DNA of 33,280 nucleotides from Spirochaetales bacterium (GTDB lineage Bacteria > Spirochaetota > Spirochaetia > JAFGDJ01): positions 1 through 33,280 of the forward strand of contig JAFGDJ010000130.1 of the NCBI GenBank assembly GCA_016932135.1. The letters run 5' to 3'. The position numbers and the translations under genes were made by a program. This document shows, piece by piece, positions 33,271-33,280 of the stretch; position 1 is the first letter of the stretch; every line of letters begins with the position of its first letter. Below the pieces are notes generated by a model. That model saw only the letters and a program-made list of their open reading frames with translations. It searched no databases and had not been told where the DNA came from.

Positions 33271-33280
33271 CGTACGGCCA

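Noticed and set aside
1-33280. CRISPR array or prophage
   Set aside because: No regularly spaced direct repeats and no phage structural, integrase or cas genes were seen.

Overview
The window looks like a chromosomal piece of a free-living spirochaete of the order Spirochaetales. The evidence is indirect. An rpoN/hpf block is joined to hprK and ptsH without any PTS permease. Two exported proteins have a signal peptide followed by a GG-x-x-E motif, which is common in Spirochaetales. There are also TPR/HDOD and LamG/FN3 proteins of spirochaetal style. No 16S gene or similar marker is present, so the assignment is an inference.

Left part (1-9234, all +): the end of lptB, then rpoN and hpf. After a 168-bp gap comes a tightly packed chain: hprK, ptsH, a DUF4390-like exported protein, an NtrY-type kinase, an NtrX-type sigma-54 activator, lexA and holA. 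Most junctions in the chain overlap by 4-8 bp. It links envelope biogenesis, sigma-54 control, ribosome hibernation, HPr signalling, the SOS repressor and the clamp loader.

Middle (9201-18651): on the minus strand are a degenerate endonuclease/exonuclease/phosphatase-fold exported protein and uvrC. Between them lies a structured, probably non-coding transcript with its own promoter and terminator (about 10261-10476). On the plus strand follow a LamG/FN3 exported protein, a large TPR protein, an HDOD protein and a metallo-beta-lactamase-fold hydrolase. A tRNA-Ala(CGC) with a good promoter and a bidirectional terminator closes this part.

Membrane operon (18650-22847, -): a three-gene set whose first product fuses a PF03773-type (ArsP/SO_0444-like) permease to an SPFH/HflK-like domain. 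It is followed by HflC-like and HflK-like proteins. This is the most unusual system in the window.

Right part: two tandem paralogous exported M28 metallopeptidases with a PA-like insert (23044-27474, +). Facing them is a minus-strand operon of ABC ATPase, ABC-2 permease, CrtQ-like glycosyltransferase and CrtO-like acyltransferase (31204-27562). Upstream of that is a sodium/solute symporter with a 40-residue one-helix partner. The right edge is non-coding and carries a 151-bp element with 25-bp near-perfect terminal inverted repeats flanked by TA, which resembles a MITE.
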